Part shown: piece after piece, positions 1 to 7,824 of the stretch
Numbering within the stretch: position 1 is the stretch's first letter
How the letters are laid out: every line of letters begins with the position of its first letter
DNA from: Propionibacterium sp.
GTDB lineage: Bacteria > Actinomycetota > Actinomycetes > Propionibacteriales > Propionibacteriaceae
Assembly: GCA_012517965.1 (NCBI GenBank)
Contig: JAAYTZ010000047.1
Coordinates: forward strand, 1 to 50,345
Direction of reading: 5' to 3'
Length of the DNA stretch: 50,345 nt
The notes under the pieces: model-generated
What the model saw: the letters and a program-made list of their open reading frames with translations, nothing else
Database searches by the model: none
Told to the model about the DNA's origin: nothing
Made by a program: the position numbers and the translations under genes

Positions 1-117
1 CCCTCAGACAAGCGCGACGACCCCGCTGACGCACACAACCGCGCTGACTCACCCTCACCGCTCGACAGCCGCGACGGCGACCCACCCGCCACCCACGACC
101 AACCCGCCGTCAGATAG
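1..117 (+). CDS. C-terminal end of an unidentified protein (partial)
   Basis: Frame 1 is open from the window edge to a TAG at 115-117 and would encode 38 residues rich in Asp, Pro, Arg and Ala, ending in ...HDQPAVR. The composition suggests a disordered tail. No domain is visible and the gene cannot be named. Codon third positions are mostly G or C, which fits coding, but a stretch this short can stay open by chance at this G+C. Confidence 0.35.
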   Translation, partial: PSDKRDDPADAHNRADSPSPLDSRDGDPPATHDQPAVR

Positions 118-138
118 ACGCCTTGTTCAGCAGGCTCC

Positions 139-144
139 TAGAGT
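139..144 (+). promoter_or_regulatory. -10 box for a leaderless transcript of the serine hydrolase gene
   Basis: TAGAGT fits the actinobacterial -10 pattern TANNNT and ends 7 nt before the ATG at 152. There is no purine-rich ribosome binding site, so transcription probably begins at or next to the start codon. This also favours ATG 152 over the in-frame GTG at 143. Confidence 0.55.
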
Positions 145-151
145 GTCCCCC

Positions 152-1612
152 ATGCCGTTGCCCCGCTGCTCGCTCGTCGAGGCCCGTGTCGACCCGGCCG
201 GCGTCGCCGACTTCATCGCCGCCTGCGAGTCCGCGCCGGGCCTCCAGCTGCACTCGCTGTTGATCCTGCGCGAGCGCCGGGTCTGTTTCGAGGCCCATTG
301 GGCGCCCTACACCGCCGACCGGCCGCGGCTGCTCTACTCGCTGTCGAAGATGTTCCTCTCGGCCGCCACCGGGCTGGCCGTCGCCGACGGCGCGTTCGGC
401 TACGACGACCCGATCGCCGGTCTCTTCGCGGACGCCGTCGATCCGGCGTCGGTCGGTCCGAAGGCCCGCACCATCCGCGTCCGCGACTGCCTCAGCATGA
501 CCACCGGCCACGCGGTCGACCTCGACCCGACCCCGGCGCTGCTCGCCCCCGGACTGACCGGGCTGGCGTCCTGGCTGCGCACCGAGCCCACCGGCACGGT
601 CGGCGAGACCTTCTGCTACCACCAGTACGCCCCCTACGCCTGTTCGGCGGCGATCTCGCACCGCACCGGGCGCGACGCCCACACGCTGCTCACCGAGCGG
701 GTCTTCGACCGCCTCGGCGCCGACCCCGGCTGGTGGACGCGCGACGCCGGCGGGCGCGCGTGGGGCTGGTCGCACCTGCACCTGCCCCCCGAGTCGATCG
801 CCGCGTTCGCCCGGCTGATCGACGACGGCGGCGTCCACGACGGGGAGCAACTGCTGCCGCCGGAGTGGCTCGCCGAGTTCAGCCGCCCGCACGCGCGCAC
901 CGACGCCGAGACCAACCCCGACTGGCGGTACGGCTACGGCTGGCAGGTGTGGCTGAGCCGGCACGGCTTCCGCGGCGACGGGGCGTACGGCCAGTTCTGC
1001 CTCTTCTGGCCGGACGCCGACGCGATCGTCGTGCTGACGGGCGCCACCGAGAACATGCAGGGCGTGCTGGACCGGGTGTGGGACCACCTCTACCCGGCGT
1101 TCGACCGCGCCCCCACGGGCGACGAGGCGGCCCTGCTCGAGACCACGCGGACGCTCGCGCTCGCCACGCCCACGACGGACGCCGACGGTCCGGCGTCCCT
1201 GACGGCGGCCGGCCCGGCCGGCGACGTGGAACTGACCCGGGCGGGCGACGGCTGGACCCTCTGCTGGCGGGACGCCCGCGGCGGCGACTCCACGTTCGCC
1301 GTGGGCGCGGGCGGCTGGGTCGAGGGCGAGCTGACGTTTCCCGCGCACACCCTGCCGGTGGCGGCGGCCGGCGGCTTCGCCGACGGGGCGTTCACGGCCC
1401 GGCTCGTGCTGACCTCGACGCCCCACGCGGCCCTACTGACGCTGCGGGACGGCCGCGCCACCCTGCGCTGGGAGACGATGCCGCTCGTCGGCGCCGAGCC
1501 CGCCCTGGTCGCCCTGACCAGCGGCACTCCCCGCCCCGACGGGGACCTGGACACGGCCCGGCACCTGGTGGCCTGGGGTAGCCCCACGGGGCACGGAAGG
1601 GAGTACCGATGA
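152..1612 (+). CDS. serine hydrolase, beta-lactamase class C / D-alanyl peptidase family
   Basis: A protein of 486 residues. The SxxK signature of the penicillin-binding fold is S63-L-S-K66 in YSLSK, where Ser63 would be the acyl-enzyme nucleophile. Around residue 155 the usual Tyr-x-Asn motif appears as Tyr-His-Gln (ETFCYHQYAPY), an unusual third residue. A second domain of roughly 150 residues follows the catalytic fold, rich in beta-type segments. No signal peptide is visible, so it is probably cytoplasmic. The family covers esterases, D-amino-acid peptidases and beta-lactamase relatives, and the substrate cannot be told. Its TGA overlaps the ATG of the next gene (ATGA), so the two are translationally coupled and may act together. 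Confidence 0.85.
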   Translation: MPLPRCSLVEARVDPAGVADFIAACESAPGLQLHSLLILRERRVCFEAHWAPYTADRPRLLYSLSKMFLSAATGLAVADGAFGYDDPIAGLFADAVDPASVGPKARTIRVRDCLSMTTGHAVDLDPTPALLAPGLTGLASWLRTEPTGTVGETFCYHQYAPYACSAAISHRTGRDAHTLLTERVFDRLGADPGWWTRDAGGRAWGWSHLHLPPESIAAFARLIDDGGVHDGEQLLPPEWLAEFSRPHARTDAETNPDWRYGYGWQVWLSRHGFRGDGAYGQFCLFWPDADAIVVLTGATENMQGVLDRVWDHLYPAFDRAPTGDEAALLETTRTLALATPTTDADGPASLTAAGPAGDVELTRAGDGWTLCWRDARGGDSTFAVGAGGWVEGELTFPAHTLPVAAAGGFADGAFTARLVLTSTPHAALLTLRDGRATLRWETMPLVGAEPALVALTSGTPRPDGDLDTARHLVAWGSPTGHGREYR

Positions 1613-2646
1613 GCACTCGGACCGGACGTTCCGGGGTGGCCGGCTGGCTGGCGCTGGCCGCCGCCGCGGGGACGCTGGCGGCGGCCGCCGACCGCCTCCA
1701 GAAGGTGCAGGCGGTGCCCGCCGAGCTGCGCGGCCCGATGCTGTTCCTGCCGCTGTCGTACTCGGCGACCACGCTGCCGCTCGTGCGGGCGTTGGGCCGG
1801 CTGATGCCCGCCCCGCGCCTGCCCGGGGTCGCGACCCGCGGGGTCACGGTGCCGAGCCCGGCGGGCGGGCCGAGCGTCGGCGTCCTGATCTCGGAGCGGC
1901 CGGACCGGGCCCCCGGCTCCCCCGCCCTGCTGTGGCTGCACGGCGGCGGGTTCGTCTCCGGCGCAGCAGGGTCGGCCGTGGACGACGCGCCACGGCTCGC
2001 ACGGGACCTGAACGTCCTCGTCGCGAGCGTCGACTACCGACTCGCGCCCGAGCACCCGTTCCCGGCCGGGCTCGACGACGCCTACGCCGCCCTGCGCTGG
2101 CTGCACGGGCACGCCGCCGAGCTCAACATCGACCCCGCCCGGATCGCGGTGGGCGGCGACTCCGCCGGCGGCGGCCTGGCGGCCTGCCTGGCCCAGTTGG
2201 CCGCCGACCGCGGCGAGGTGCCCGTGGCGTTCCAGTCGCTGCTGTACCCGATGCTCGACGACCGCACGGTGCTGCGTGAGCCGCCGCCCGGCGTGGGCGA
2301 GTTGCTGTGGACGCCCGCCTACAACCGCTTCGCGTGGAGCGCCTACCTGGCCACCGAGCCGGGGGGCGATGCGGTGCCGCCCCTCGCGGCGGCGTCCCGT
2401 CGGGTCGCCCTGGGCACGCTGCCGCCGGCCTGGATCGGCGTCGGCGACCGCGACCTGTTCCACGCCGAGGACGTGGCCTACGCCGAACGGCTCCGCGAGC
2501 AGGGGGTGCCGGTCACCCTCGACGTCATCGAGGGCTTCTACCACGGGGCCGACCGGGTCGCCCCCGACGCCCCGCTCACCCGCGACCTGCTGGCCCGGCA
2601 GGCGGACGCCCTGCGCCGCGGACTGGGCCTGCTGGGGCCGGAGTAG
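1609..2646 (+). CDS. alpha/beta hydrolase, hormone-sensitive-lipase type esterase
   Basis: A protein of 345 residues. The oxyanion-hole motif HGGGF lies at 111-115 and the nucleophile elbow GDSAGG at 183-188 with Ser185, both diagnostic of the HSL (family IV) esterases. A later Asp and the His in EGFYHGAD complete a plausible triad. Residues 8-27 form an Ala/Leu-rich hydrophobic segment that could be a signal anchor. The start overlaps the previous stop by 4 nt and has a GGAAGGGA ribosome binding site upstream. It probably cleaves short-chain or lipid esters. The substrate is not deducible, and pairing with the upstream serine hydrolase suggests a shared pathway. Confidence 0.9.
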   Translation: MSTRTGRSGVAGWLALAAAAGTLAAAADRLQKVQAVPAELRGPMLFLPLSYSATTLPLVRALGRLMPAPRLPGVATRGVTVPSPAGGPSVGVLISERPDRAPGSPALLWLHGGGFVSGAAGSAVDDAPRLARDLNVLVASVDYRLAPEHPFPAGLDDAYAALRWLHGHAAELNIDPARIAVGGDSAGGGLAACLAQLAADRGEVPVAFQSLLYPMLDDRTVLREPPPGVGELLWTPAYNRFAWSAYLATEPGGDAVPPLAAASRRVALGTLPPAWIGVGDRDLFHAEDVAYAERLREQGVPVTLDVIEGFYHGADRVAPDAPLTRDLLARQADALRRGLGLLGPE

Positions 2647-2649
2647 CCT
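2644..2649 (+). promoter_or_regulatory. -10 box for a leaderless transcript of the glutaredoxin remnant
   Basis: TAGCCT (TANNNT) overlaps the TAG stop of the esterase gene and ends 7 nt before the ATG at 2657, the same geometry as other leaderless genes in this window. Confidence 0.5.
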
Positions 2650-2656
2650 CGCCCCC

Positions 2657-2791
2657 ATGACCGATGACACGCCGCGCGAGCACACCCCCTGGGCCGAGGC
2701 GGCCCGGTCGATCCGGCCCGGGCACGCGGTCGTCCTCTGGCGGCCGGGCTGCCCCTGGTGCAGTGACCTGCTGCGCGCCCTGCTGCCCTGA
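2657..2791 (+). pseudogene. N-terminal remnant of a glutaredoxin/mycoredoxin-like protein
   Basis: The 44-residue product contains WRPGCPWCSDLLRALLP. This is the first strand, the CxxC redox centre (C-P-W-C) and the first helix of the actinobacterial glutaredoxin-like family, whose members usually run to 80 or more residues. The reading ends at a TGA just after that helix. The next bases code, in another frame, for the interior of an ABC exporter permease, and neither of the other frames restores the glutaredoxin fold. The promoter and start look intact, so the fragment may still be expressed, but without the cis-Pro half it should not function as a glutaredoxin. Confidence 0.75.
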
Positions 2792-3561
2792 AGTCCCGCG
2801 GCGGCCCCGCCCGGGCCGCGAACCTGGCCGGGCTGCGGACCCGGACGCCGTTCGCCGCCCTCGTCCGCCGCGAGGCGCAGCGGTTCTTCGGGACCACCGT
2901 GTTCTTCCTCAACACCGGCTTCGGGCTCGTGGTGGCCGCCCTGGGCGCCGGCTACCTGCTGGTCACGGGTGGGCTCCCCGGGCTGGACGCCGTCGCGAGG
3001 GCGATGAGCGCCTCGGAGGCGCACCTGCTGGCGCTGGCGCTGGGCCTGGTGCTGACCACGGTCCAGACCACCTCCCCCAGCATCTCGCTGGAGGGGCACC
3101 GGCTGTGGATCCTGAAGTCGGCGCCGGTGCGGGCCGCGACCGTCCTCGATGCGAAGGCGGCGTTCAACGTGCTCCTGGCCGCCCCGGTGATCGCGCTCGG
3201 GGCGGTGGCGGTGATCGTGACGACCACCCCGACGCCGCTGGAGGCGCTCGGCGTGGTGCTCGTGCCGGTCGGGGTGGCGGCGCTCGGCGCCGTCGTGGGC
3301 CTGGTCGCGAACCTGCGGTGGCCGAACCTGGACGCCCCCAACGAGACGGTGGCCGTGAAGCAGGGGCTGGCGGTGGTCGTGGCCCTGTTCGGCAGCATGA
3401 TCGTGACGGTCGGCGCGGCAGCGGTCGGGCTGCAGGTGACCCAATCCGCCGGATCGGGAGCCGGGCTGACGGCGACCTGGGTGGCGCTGCTCGCGGCGGC
3501 CGGCGCCGGCTATGCCCTGCTGCGCACCTGGGGCCTCCGGGCCTTCGCCCGGCTGGACTGA
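2792..3561 (+). pseudogene. C-terminal half of an ABC exporter permease
   Basis: The frame ending at 3561 is open through the junction and reads FAALVRREAQRFFGTTVFFLNTGFG followed by several hydrophobic segments, with SISLEGHRLWILKSAPV and NLRWPNLDAPNETVAVKQG between them. These are the conserved interior and C-terminal blocks of a large bacterial exporter permease family of about 500 or more residues. Only about 255 residues remain and the N-terminal membrane half is missing. A GTG at 2899 could start a shorter product but lacks a clear ribosome binding site. A deletion joining the glutaredoxin gene to this one is the simplest explanation. The partner ATPase is not nearby. Confidence 0.7.
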
Positions 3562-3594
3562 CGAGGCCGTCTGCCGATCGGCTTCATCGCTCGG

Positions 3595-3674
3595 TGTTCA
3601 CTTTTCGGGATGCAGTGGGAGTCCGCAGGCTCCTTGAACGTTCCAGGCTGTCGATCGCCCCGGGAAAGTGAACA
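3595..3674. repeat. 80-bp segment bounded by a 10-bp inverted repeat
   Basis: TGTTCACTTT at 3595-3604 is matched by its exact complement AAAGTGAACA at 3665-3674, and the match continues imperfectly inward. The loop is about 60 nt and G+C is lower than around it. It lies between two gene ends that point toward each other, so it could be a structured terminator or the relic of a small element. No transposase is present. Confidence 0.35.
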
Positions 3675-3681
3675 GCCTCGA

Positions 3682-4608
3682 CTAGTCACAGGCGCGGATG
3701 GTGCCCCCGGCGAGCCCGTCGCTCTTCGCGGTGACCGCTCCGTCCCAGATGTAGTACAGGTGGGTGCGGGGCTCGGCGGCATAGGGCGGGGCGTCGTTGG
3801 CGAAGATCGCGGAGTAGGTCAGGCTCGGCACGCTCGCCCTCAGTTCGGCGAACGTCGCCCGGAACGGGAGCCCGCCGGCGAGTTCCAGGTTCTTCGGATG
3901 AGCCAGGGTCGGCCTCAGCTGCCAGGCCCTCAGGGCACCACCGGCCCGGTTGTCGAAGGCGACGAGGAAGCTGCCCCAGCGCAGGGTCGTCTCCCCTGCC
4001 CCGTCCTCGTCGAGGACGCAGCCTCCCTTGGGGTTGGTCTCGTCGGGCTCGCCCAGCACCGCGACCAGGACCGGCCGGGCCTCCCCGAGTGTCACCGAGC
4101 CGAACGGGAACCGGCCCACCTTCGTCCCCGACAGGGTGAGCACCACCGTGCGCAGCAGGGCCGCGAGCTTCGTGCGGACGATCGAGGTCGCGTCGGCGTC
4201 CGACCCCACCCTGATCGCGTCCTTGACCCGCAGCGAGTGGGCGACCGGGCAGTCGTACAGCGGCCTGACGGCGGACGCGGCAGCGTCGCCGAACCCGGCG
4301 ACCGACGACGGCCTGGCCCCCGCGAACGCGGGCTGGGCGGTGAGGTTGCCGACCAGGGCCGCGGAGTCCGCGGCCGCGTCGCTGCACGTCGGCGTCCACT
4401 TGCCCAACGCCGGAGGGGCGACCGGGACGCTCGCGGTGACCGACGGCGTGGCCGTCGGGGCGGGCGTGCTGAGGTCGAGCGTCGGGGTGACGGCCGCGCT
4501 GGGCGATGCCCCCGGCGCCGGCCCGGTCACCGGGGGCGGCCCCGGGAGGACCTGGCAGCCCGCCAGTGCCAGGCAGAAAAGTGTGGCGACGAGACCTGAG
4601 CGACGCAT
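3682..4608 (-). CDS. secreted lipoprotein of unknown function
   Basis: A protein of 308 residues. It has a short signal peptide with a lipobox ending at Cys18 (LALAGC), followed by a Pro/Thr/Ala-rich linker to about residue 68, typical of actinobacterial lipoproteins spaced away from the membrane. The rest is a globular domain with an acidic region (CVLDEDGAGE) and an aromatic C-terminal block (HLYYIWDG). Four cysteines in the mature part may form disulfides. The start is fixed by the signal peptide and a GGGAGG ribosome binding site. No catalytic motif is recognised. It is transcribed away from the GH13 gene, and the 121-bp gap between them holds both promoters. Confidence 0.8.
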   Translation of the reverse strand: MRRSGLVATLFCLALAGCQVLPGPPPVTGPAPGASPSAAVTPTLDLSTPAPTATPSVTASVPVAPPALGKWTPTCSDAAADSAALVGNLTAQPAFAGARPSSVAGFGDAAASAVRPLYDCPVAHSLRVKDAIRVGSDADATSIVRTKLAALLRTVVLTLSGTKVGRFPFGSVTLGEARPVLVAVLGEPDETNPKGGCVLDEDGAGETTLRWGSFLVAFDNRAGGALRAWQLRPTLAHPKNLELAGGLPFRATFAELRASVPSLTYSAIFANDAPPYAAEPRTHLYYIWDGAVTAKSDGLAGGTIRACD

Positions 4609-4729
4609 GGCGACCTCCCTCGGGGTGGTGATGAGCCCACCGTAACCGCGCCTCGCCCGGCCGGCCGCGGATGCGCGACACTGGGCGGAGACCGGGCGGA
4701 CGACGCTCGACGACCAGAAAGGAACCAGG

Positions 4730-6508
4730 GTGAGCGAGGGCACCGGACACTGGGACGGCATGGGCGCGATCGTCGGCGAGGCGGGGGTGGCGTTCCGGGT
4801 CTGGGCGCCGCACGCGACCGCCGTGAGCGTCATCGGCGACTTCAACGACTGGTCGACGGACGCCGACCCGCTGGCCTCCGAGGGCAACGGCTACTGGTAC
4901 GCCCACGTGCCCGAGGCGTCCGCCGGGCAGCAGTACAAGTTCTGGCTGACCAACGGCGACAACTCGTTCGCTCGCATCGACCCCTACGCCCGCGCGGTCA
5001 CCAACTCGGTCGGCAACGGCATCATCTATGAGCACAGTCACTACGACTGGGAGGGCGACTCGGCCCACTGCCCACCCCACAACACGCTGGTCATCTACGA
5101 GATGCACGTCGGCTCGTTCAACCAGGGCGACGGCGAGGTGGGCGGCTTCGACGACGTCGTCGGCCGGCTCGACTACCTGAAGGAGTTGGGCGTCAACGCG
5201 ATCCAGGTGATGCCGGTGACGGAGTTCGCCGGCGACCGGTCGTGGGGGTACAACCCGGCCCATATCTTCGCCGTCGAGAGCGCCTACGGCGGCCCGGACG
5301 CCTACAAGAACCTCGTCAAGGAAGCGCACCGCCGCGGGATCGCGGTCATCCAGGATGTGGTCTACAACCACTTCGGCCCCTCCGACCTCGACCTGTGGCA
5401 GTTCGACGGCTGGTCCGAGAACGACAAGGGCGGCATCTACTTCTACAACGACGACCGCAGCGCCACCCCCTGGGGCGACACCCGCCCCGACTACGGCCGC
5501 GAGGAGGTTCGCCGGTTCATCCGCGACAACGCGCTCATGTGGCTGCGCGATTATCACGTCGACGGGCTGCGCCTCGACATGACGCCGTACATGTACACCA
5601 GCGACGGCGGCGACATCCCGGAGGGCTGGTCGCTGCTGCGCTGGATCACCGACTCGGTCCGCGCGGAGTTCCCCGGCCGGATCACCATCGCCGAAGACCT
5701 GCACGGCCTGGACGCCATCACCGCCGAGGGCCCGGAAGGGGCCGGCTTCCACTCCCAGTGGGACGCCGAGTTCGTGCATCCCGTGCGGGCCGCGCTGACG
5801 GCGTCCGACGACGAGCACCGTTCGGTGCCGGCGATCGCCGCGGCCGTGGGCCACAGCTACGGCGACGCCTTCTCTCGGGTGATCTACACCGAGTCGCACG
5901 ACGAGGTGGCCAACGGCAAGGCGCGCGTCCCCCAGGAGATCGAACCCGAGAACGCCACGGGCTGGCCGGCGCAGAAGCGGTCGACAGTGGGGGCGGCGCT
6001 GGTCATGACGTCGCCGGGCATCCCGATGATCTTCCAGGGCCAAGAGGCGCTGGAGGGCGGCTGGTTCCGCGACGACGTGCCGCTGGACTGGCGGCGCACC
6101 TCGGACTTCCGGGGCATCATCAACCTGTACGCGGACCTGATCTCGCTGCGCCAGGACCGCTGGGGCCATTCGCGGGGGCTGCAGGGTCACGGCCGAAACT
6201 TCTTCCACGCCAACGACGACGACAACCTGCTGGCTTTCCACCGCTGGGAGGAGCACGGCCCCGGTGACGACGTCGTGGTGGTCGTCAACCTCAGCGCGGA
6301 GTCCTACGCCGACTACCGCATCGGCATGCCGAGCCCCGGGCTGTGGAAGCTGCGGTTCAACAGCGACAGCCCCGACTACAGCGCCCTGTTCGGCGACACC
6401 GACAGCTTCGACGTCGAGGCGTTCGAGGAGGGCCACGACGGCCTGCCGTGCCACGCCGCGGTGACCATCGCCCCGTACTCGGCCCTGATCTACAGCCAGG
6501 ACGCCTGA
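4730..6508 (+). CDS. GH13 alpha-glucan branching-enzyme-type protein
   Basis: A protein of 592 residues starting at a GTG preceded by an AAAGGAA ribosome binding site. An N-terminal CBM48-like beta domain (VAFRVWAPHATAVSVIGDFNDW) precedes a GH13 barrel with the four conserved regions: DVVYNH, DGLRLDMT (nucleophile Asp), TIAEDL (acid/base Glu) and ESHDEV (transition-state Asp). A small C-terminal beta domain ends the protein. Such enzymes act in the cytoplasm on glycogen-like alpha-1,4 glucans. The length is shorter than classical GlgB (about 620-740 residues), so a relative such as an alpha-amylase-type or malto-oligosyltrehalose enzyme is not excluded. It is monocistronic, followed by a strong terminator. 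Confidence 0.85.
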   Translation: MSEGTGHWDGMGAIVGEAGVAFRVWAPHATAVSVIGDFNDWSTDADPLASEGNGYWYAHVPEASAGQQYKFWLTNGDNSFARIDPYARAVTNSVGNGIIYEHSHYDWEGDSAHCPPHNTLVIYEMHVGSFNQGDGEVGGFDDVVGRLDYLKELGVNAIQVMPVTEFAGDRSWGYNPAHIFAVESAYGGPDAYKNLVKEAHRRGIAVIQDVVYNHFGPSDLDLWQFDGWSENDKGGIYFYNDDRSATPWGDTRPDYGREEVRRFIRDNALMWLRDYHVDGLRLDMTPYMYTSDGGDIPEGWSLLRWITDSVRAEFPGRITIAEDLHGLDAITAEGPEGAGFHSQWDAEFVHPVRAALTASDDEHRSVPAIAAAVGHSYGDAFSRVIYTESHDEVANGKARVPQEIEPENATGWPAQKRSTVGAALVMTSPGIPMIFQGQEALEGGWFRDDVPLDWRRTSDFRGIINLYADLISLRQDRWGHSRGLQGHGRNFFHANDDDNLLAFHRWEEHGPGDDVVVVVNLSAESYADYRIGMPSPGLWKLRFNSDSPDYSALFGDTDSFDVEAFEEGHDGLPCHAAVTIAPYSALIYSQDA

Positions 6509-6534
6509 GGCGCGGCCCCGCCGGACGGACGGCG

Positions 6535-6566
6535 GGCGGCCCCGGGAGTGACCTTCCGGGGCCGCC
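6535..6566 (+). terminator. terminator hairpin after the GH13 gene
   Basis: GGCGGCCCCGG at 6535-6545 pairs perfectly with CCGGGGCCGCC at 6556-6566 across a 10-nt loop. It sits between converging genes and can serve both strands. Confidence 0.75.
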
Positions 6567-6594
6567 GGTTCGTTGCGGACGCCGCTGGGTCGGG

Positions 6595-7188
6595 TCAGCG
6601 GTTCGACTCGCCCCAGTCGCGAGTCGGGGCCTCCTCGACGGGAGGGGCGGCCGCACCCTCGGCGTCCGGGATCTCCCCGGTGGCCTCCGCGGCGTCCGCG
6701 TCGTCGATGATGTCGAACGGACCGGGCTTGTCGTCGCCCTTCGGCGCCTCGGCCCGGGCGGCGGCCTGGGCCTGCACCTTGGCGACGGCCTCGCGACCCC
6801 GGTCGGCCAGTTCCTTGTAGGTGTGGCCAACCTCCTCCACGAACTTGTTGACCTGGGCGGTGAACTGGTCGAGAAGCTCCTTGGTCCTCTCCGCGGACTC
6901 GGCCGGGTTGGTCGCCTGGACCAACGCCACCTTCTGCTTGTCGGTGAACTCGCGCGCCTTCTCCGCGATCAGATTCGCGAACCCGGCCGCCGCGTAGGCG
7001 GTGTCGGTGGCGAACTTGACCGCGAGGTCGCCCAGCTCCTTGGGGGTCAGCTTCTCGAGGCTGTGGACCTTCTCCTCCAGCGCCTCGCCGACCTCGGCCG
7101 CCTTGTCGGCCAGCGCTTCGCCGACCTCCTCGGCGGCCGCGGCCACCTTCTCGAACTCGTTGGGCTCGTGCTCGGGCTTGTCGGTCAT
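6595..7188 (-). CDS. HbhA-like coiled-coil surface protein
   Basis: A protein of 197 residues. It is largely helical, with Ala/Glu/Lys-rich heptad segments at about 10-65 and 95-150, including TYKELADRGREAVAKV, which resembles the repeat core of mycobacterial heparin-binding hemagglutinin. It follows an XRE regulator with an ATGA overlap, the same order as Rv0474-Rv0475 (hbhA). Unlike HbhA, the C-terminus carries no Lys/Ala/Pro heparin-binding tail. It is acidic and Pro-rich instead, so adhesion by the HbhA mechanism is unlikely. A role in cell-envelope or lipid-body organisation is possible but unproven. Confidence 0.65.
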   Translation of the reverse strand: MTDKPEHEPNEFEKVAAAAEEVGEALADKAAEVGEALEEKVHSLEKLTPKELGDLAVKFATDTAYAAAGFANLIAEKAREFTDKQKVALVQATNPAESAERTKELLDQFTAQVNKFVEEVGHTYKELADRGREAVAKVQAQAAARAEAPKGDDKPGPFDIIDDADAAEATGEIPDAEGAAAPPVEEAPTRDWGESNR

Positions 7189-7625
7189 TCCTTCTTCTCC
7201 TTGTCTGGCCGGTCGGCCGGATCGGGTGGGCTCGCGGGGGTTGACTCGCCGCCGGTGGCGACGAACGCTTGGTAGACCTGCAGCAGGGCCGCCTTGTGCT
7301 GCTCCGAGAGCCGCGGGTCGTTGCGGATCGCGCCCGCCACGGAGGTCGGTCGCACCTCATCGGACGCCTCGATCCCGGCGTACGAGTAGAGGGTGCCCGC
7401 GGAGACCTGCAGCGCTTGGGCCAGTGCCTGCAGCACCTCGGCGGACGGTTTGCGGAGGCCGCGTTCGATCTGACTCACGTACGGGTTCGAGATCCCGGCC
7501 CGCTCGGCGAGTTGCCGCAACGACATCTCGGCGGCGTGCCGCCGCATGGCGATGAACTCGCCCAGGCTGAGGGGCCGCGCGTCGGCGTCCTGCCCCCCGG
7601 GGCGGTGGTCCATCAGGCCGGTCAT
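7185..7625 (-). CDS. XRE-family transcriptional regulator
   Basis: A protein of 146 residues. The helix-turn-helix spans about residues 25-80 (RRHAAEMSLRQLAERAGISNPYVSQIERG, with LRKPS following), a canonical Cro/CI fold. The C-terminal half is hydrophilic and probably mediates oligomerisation. The sequence and position match the regulator upstream of hbhA in mycobacteria. Its promoter carries the palindrome GCTAGC-N4-GCTAGC over a -10-like TAGCTT, which suggests autorepression of this gene and the overlapping HbhA-like gene. The ATG at 7625 fits a transcript beginning just inside that palindrome. Confidence 0.85.
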   Translation of the reverse strand: MTGLMDHRPGGQDADARPLSLGEFIAMRRHAAEMSLRQLAERAGISNPYVSQIERGLRKPSAEVLQALAQALQVSAGTLYSYAGIEASDEVRPTSVAGAIRNDPRLSEQHKAALLQVYQAFVATGGESTPASPPDPADRPDKEKKE

Positions 7626-7636
7626 ACCCCCAGTCT

Positions 7637-7652
7637 GCTAGCCAAAGCTAGC
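7637..7652. promoter_or_regulatory. palindromic operator over the XRE promoter
   Basis: GCTAGCCAAAGCTAGC is two GCTAGC half-sites 4 bp apart. Read on the minus strand it contains TAGCTT (complement of 7645-7650), a TANNNT box about 20 nt before the regulator's ATG. A bound repressor would cover the promoter. Confidence 0.55.
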
Positions 7653-7746
7653 GAAGACAAGACCTGCACCGACCGCTCCACCCTGAGAATCCCCTCAGCC
7701 GGACTCAACTCGGGCGACTGAAGGCGACGACACACGCGGCGGCGGC

Positions 7747-7760
7747 GCTAACCTGCTAGC
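7747..7760. promoter_or_regulatory. second GCTA(A/G)C pair, ahead of kup
   Basis: GCTAAC, 2 bp, then GCTAGC. The pair overlaps TAACCT (7749-7754), a plausible -10 for kup. The same half-site as in the XRE operator suggests that one regulator may control both divergent units. The spacing differs (2 bp against 4 bp), which weakens the case. Confidence 0.35.
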
Positions 7761-7824
7761 GGCCTTGTCGGCCGGGGATCGACCCCCGTTGCGCGGACCC
7801 CCGCGCGGGTGCACGATAGCCGCC

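Noticed and set aside
143-151. GTG at 143 as the start of the serine hydrolase
   Set aside because: It overlaps the -10 box TAGAGT. ATG 152 fits the leaderless spacing.
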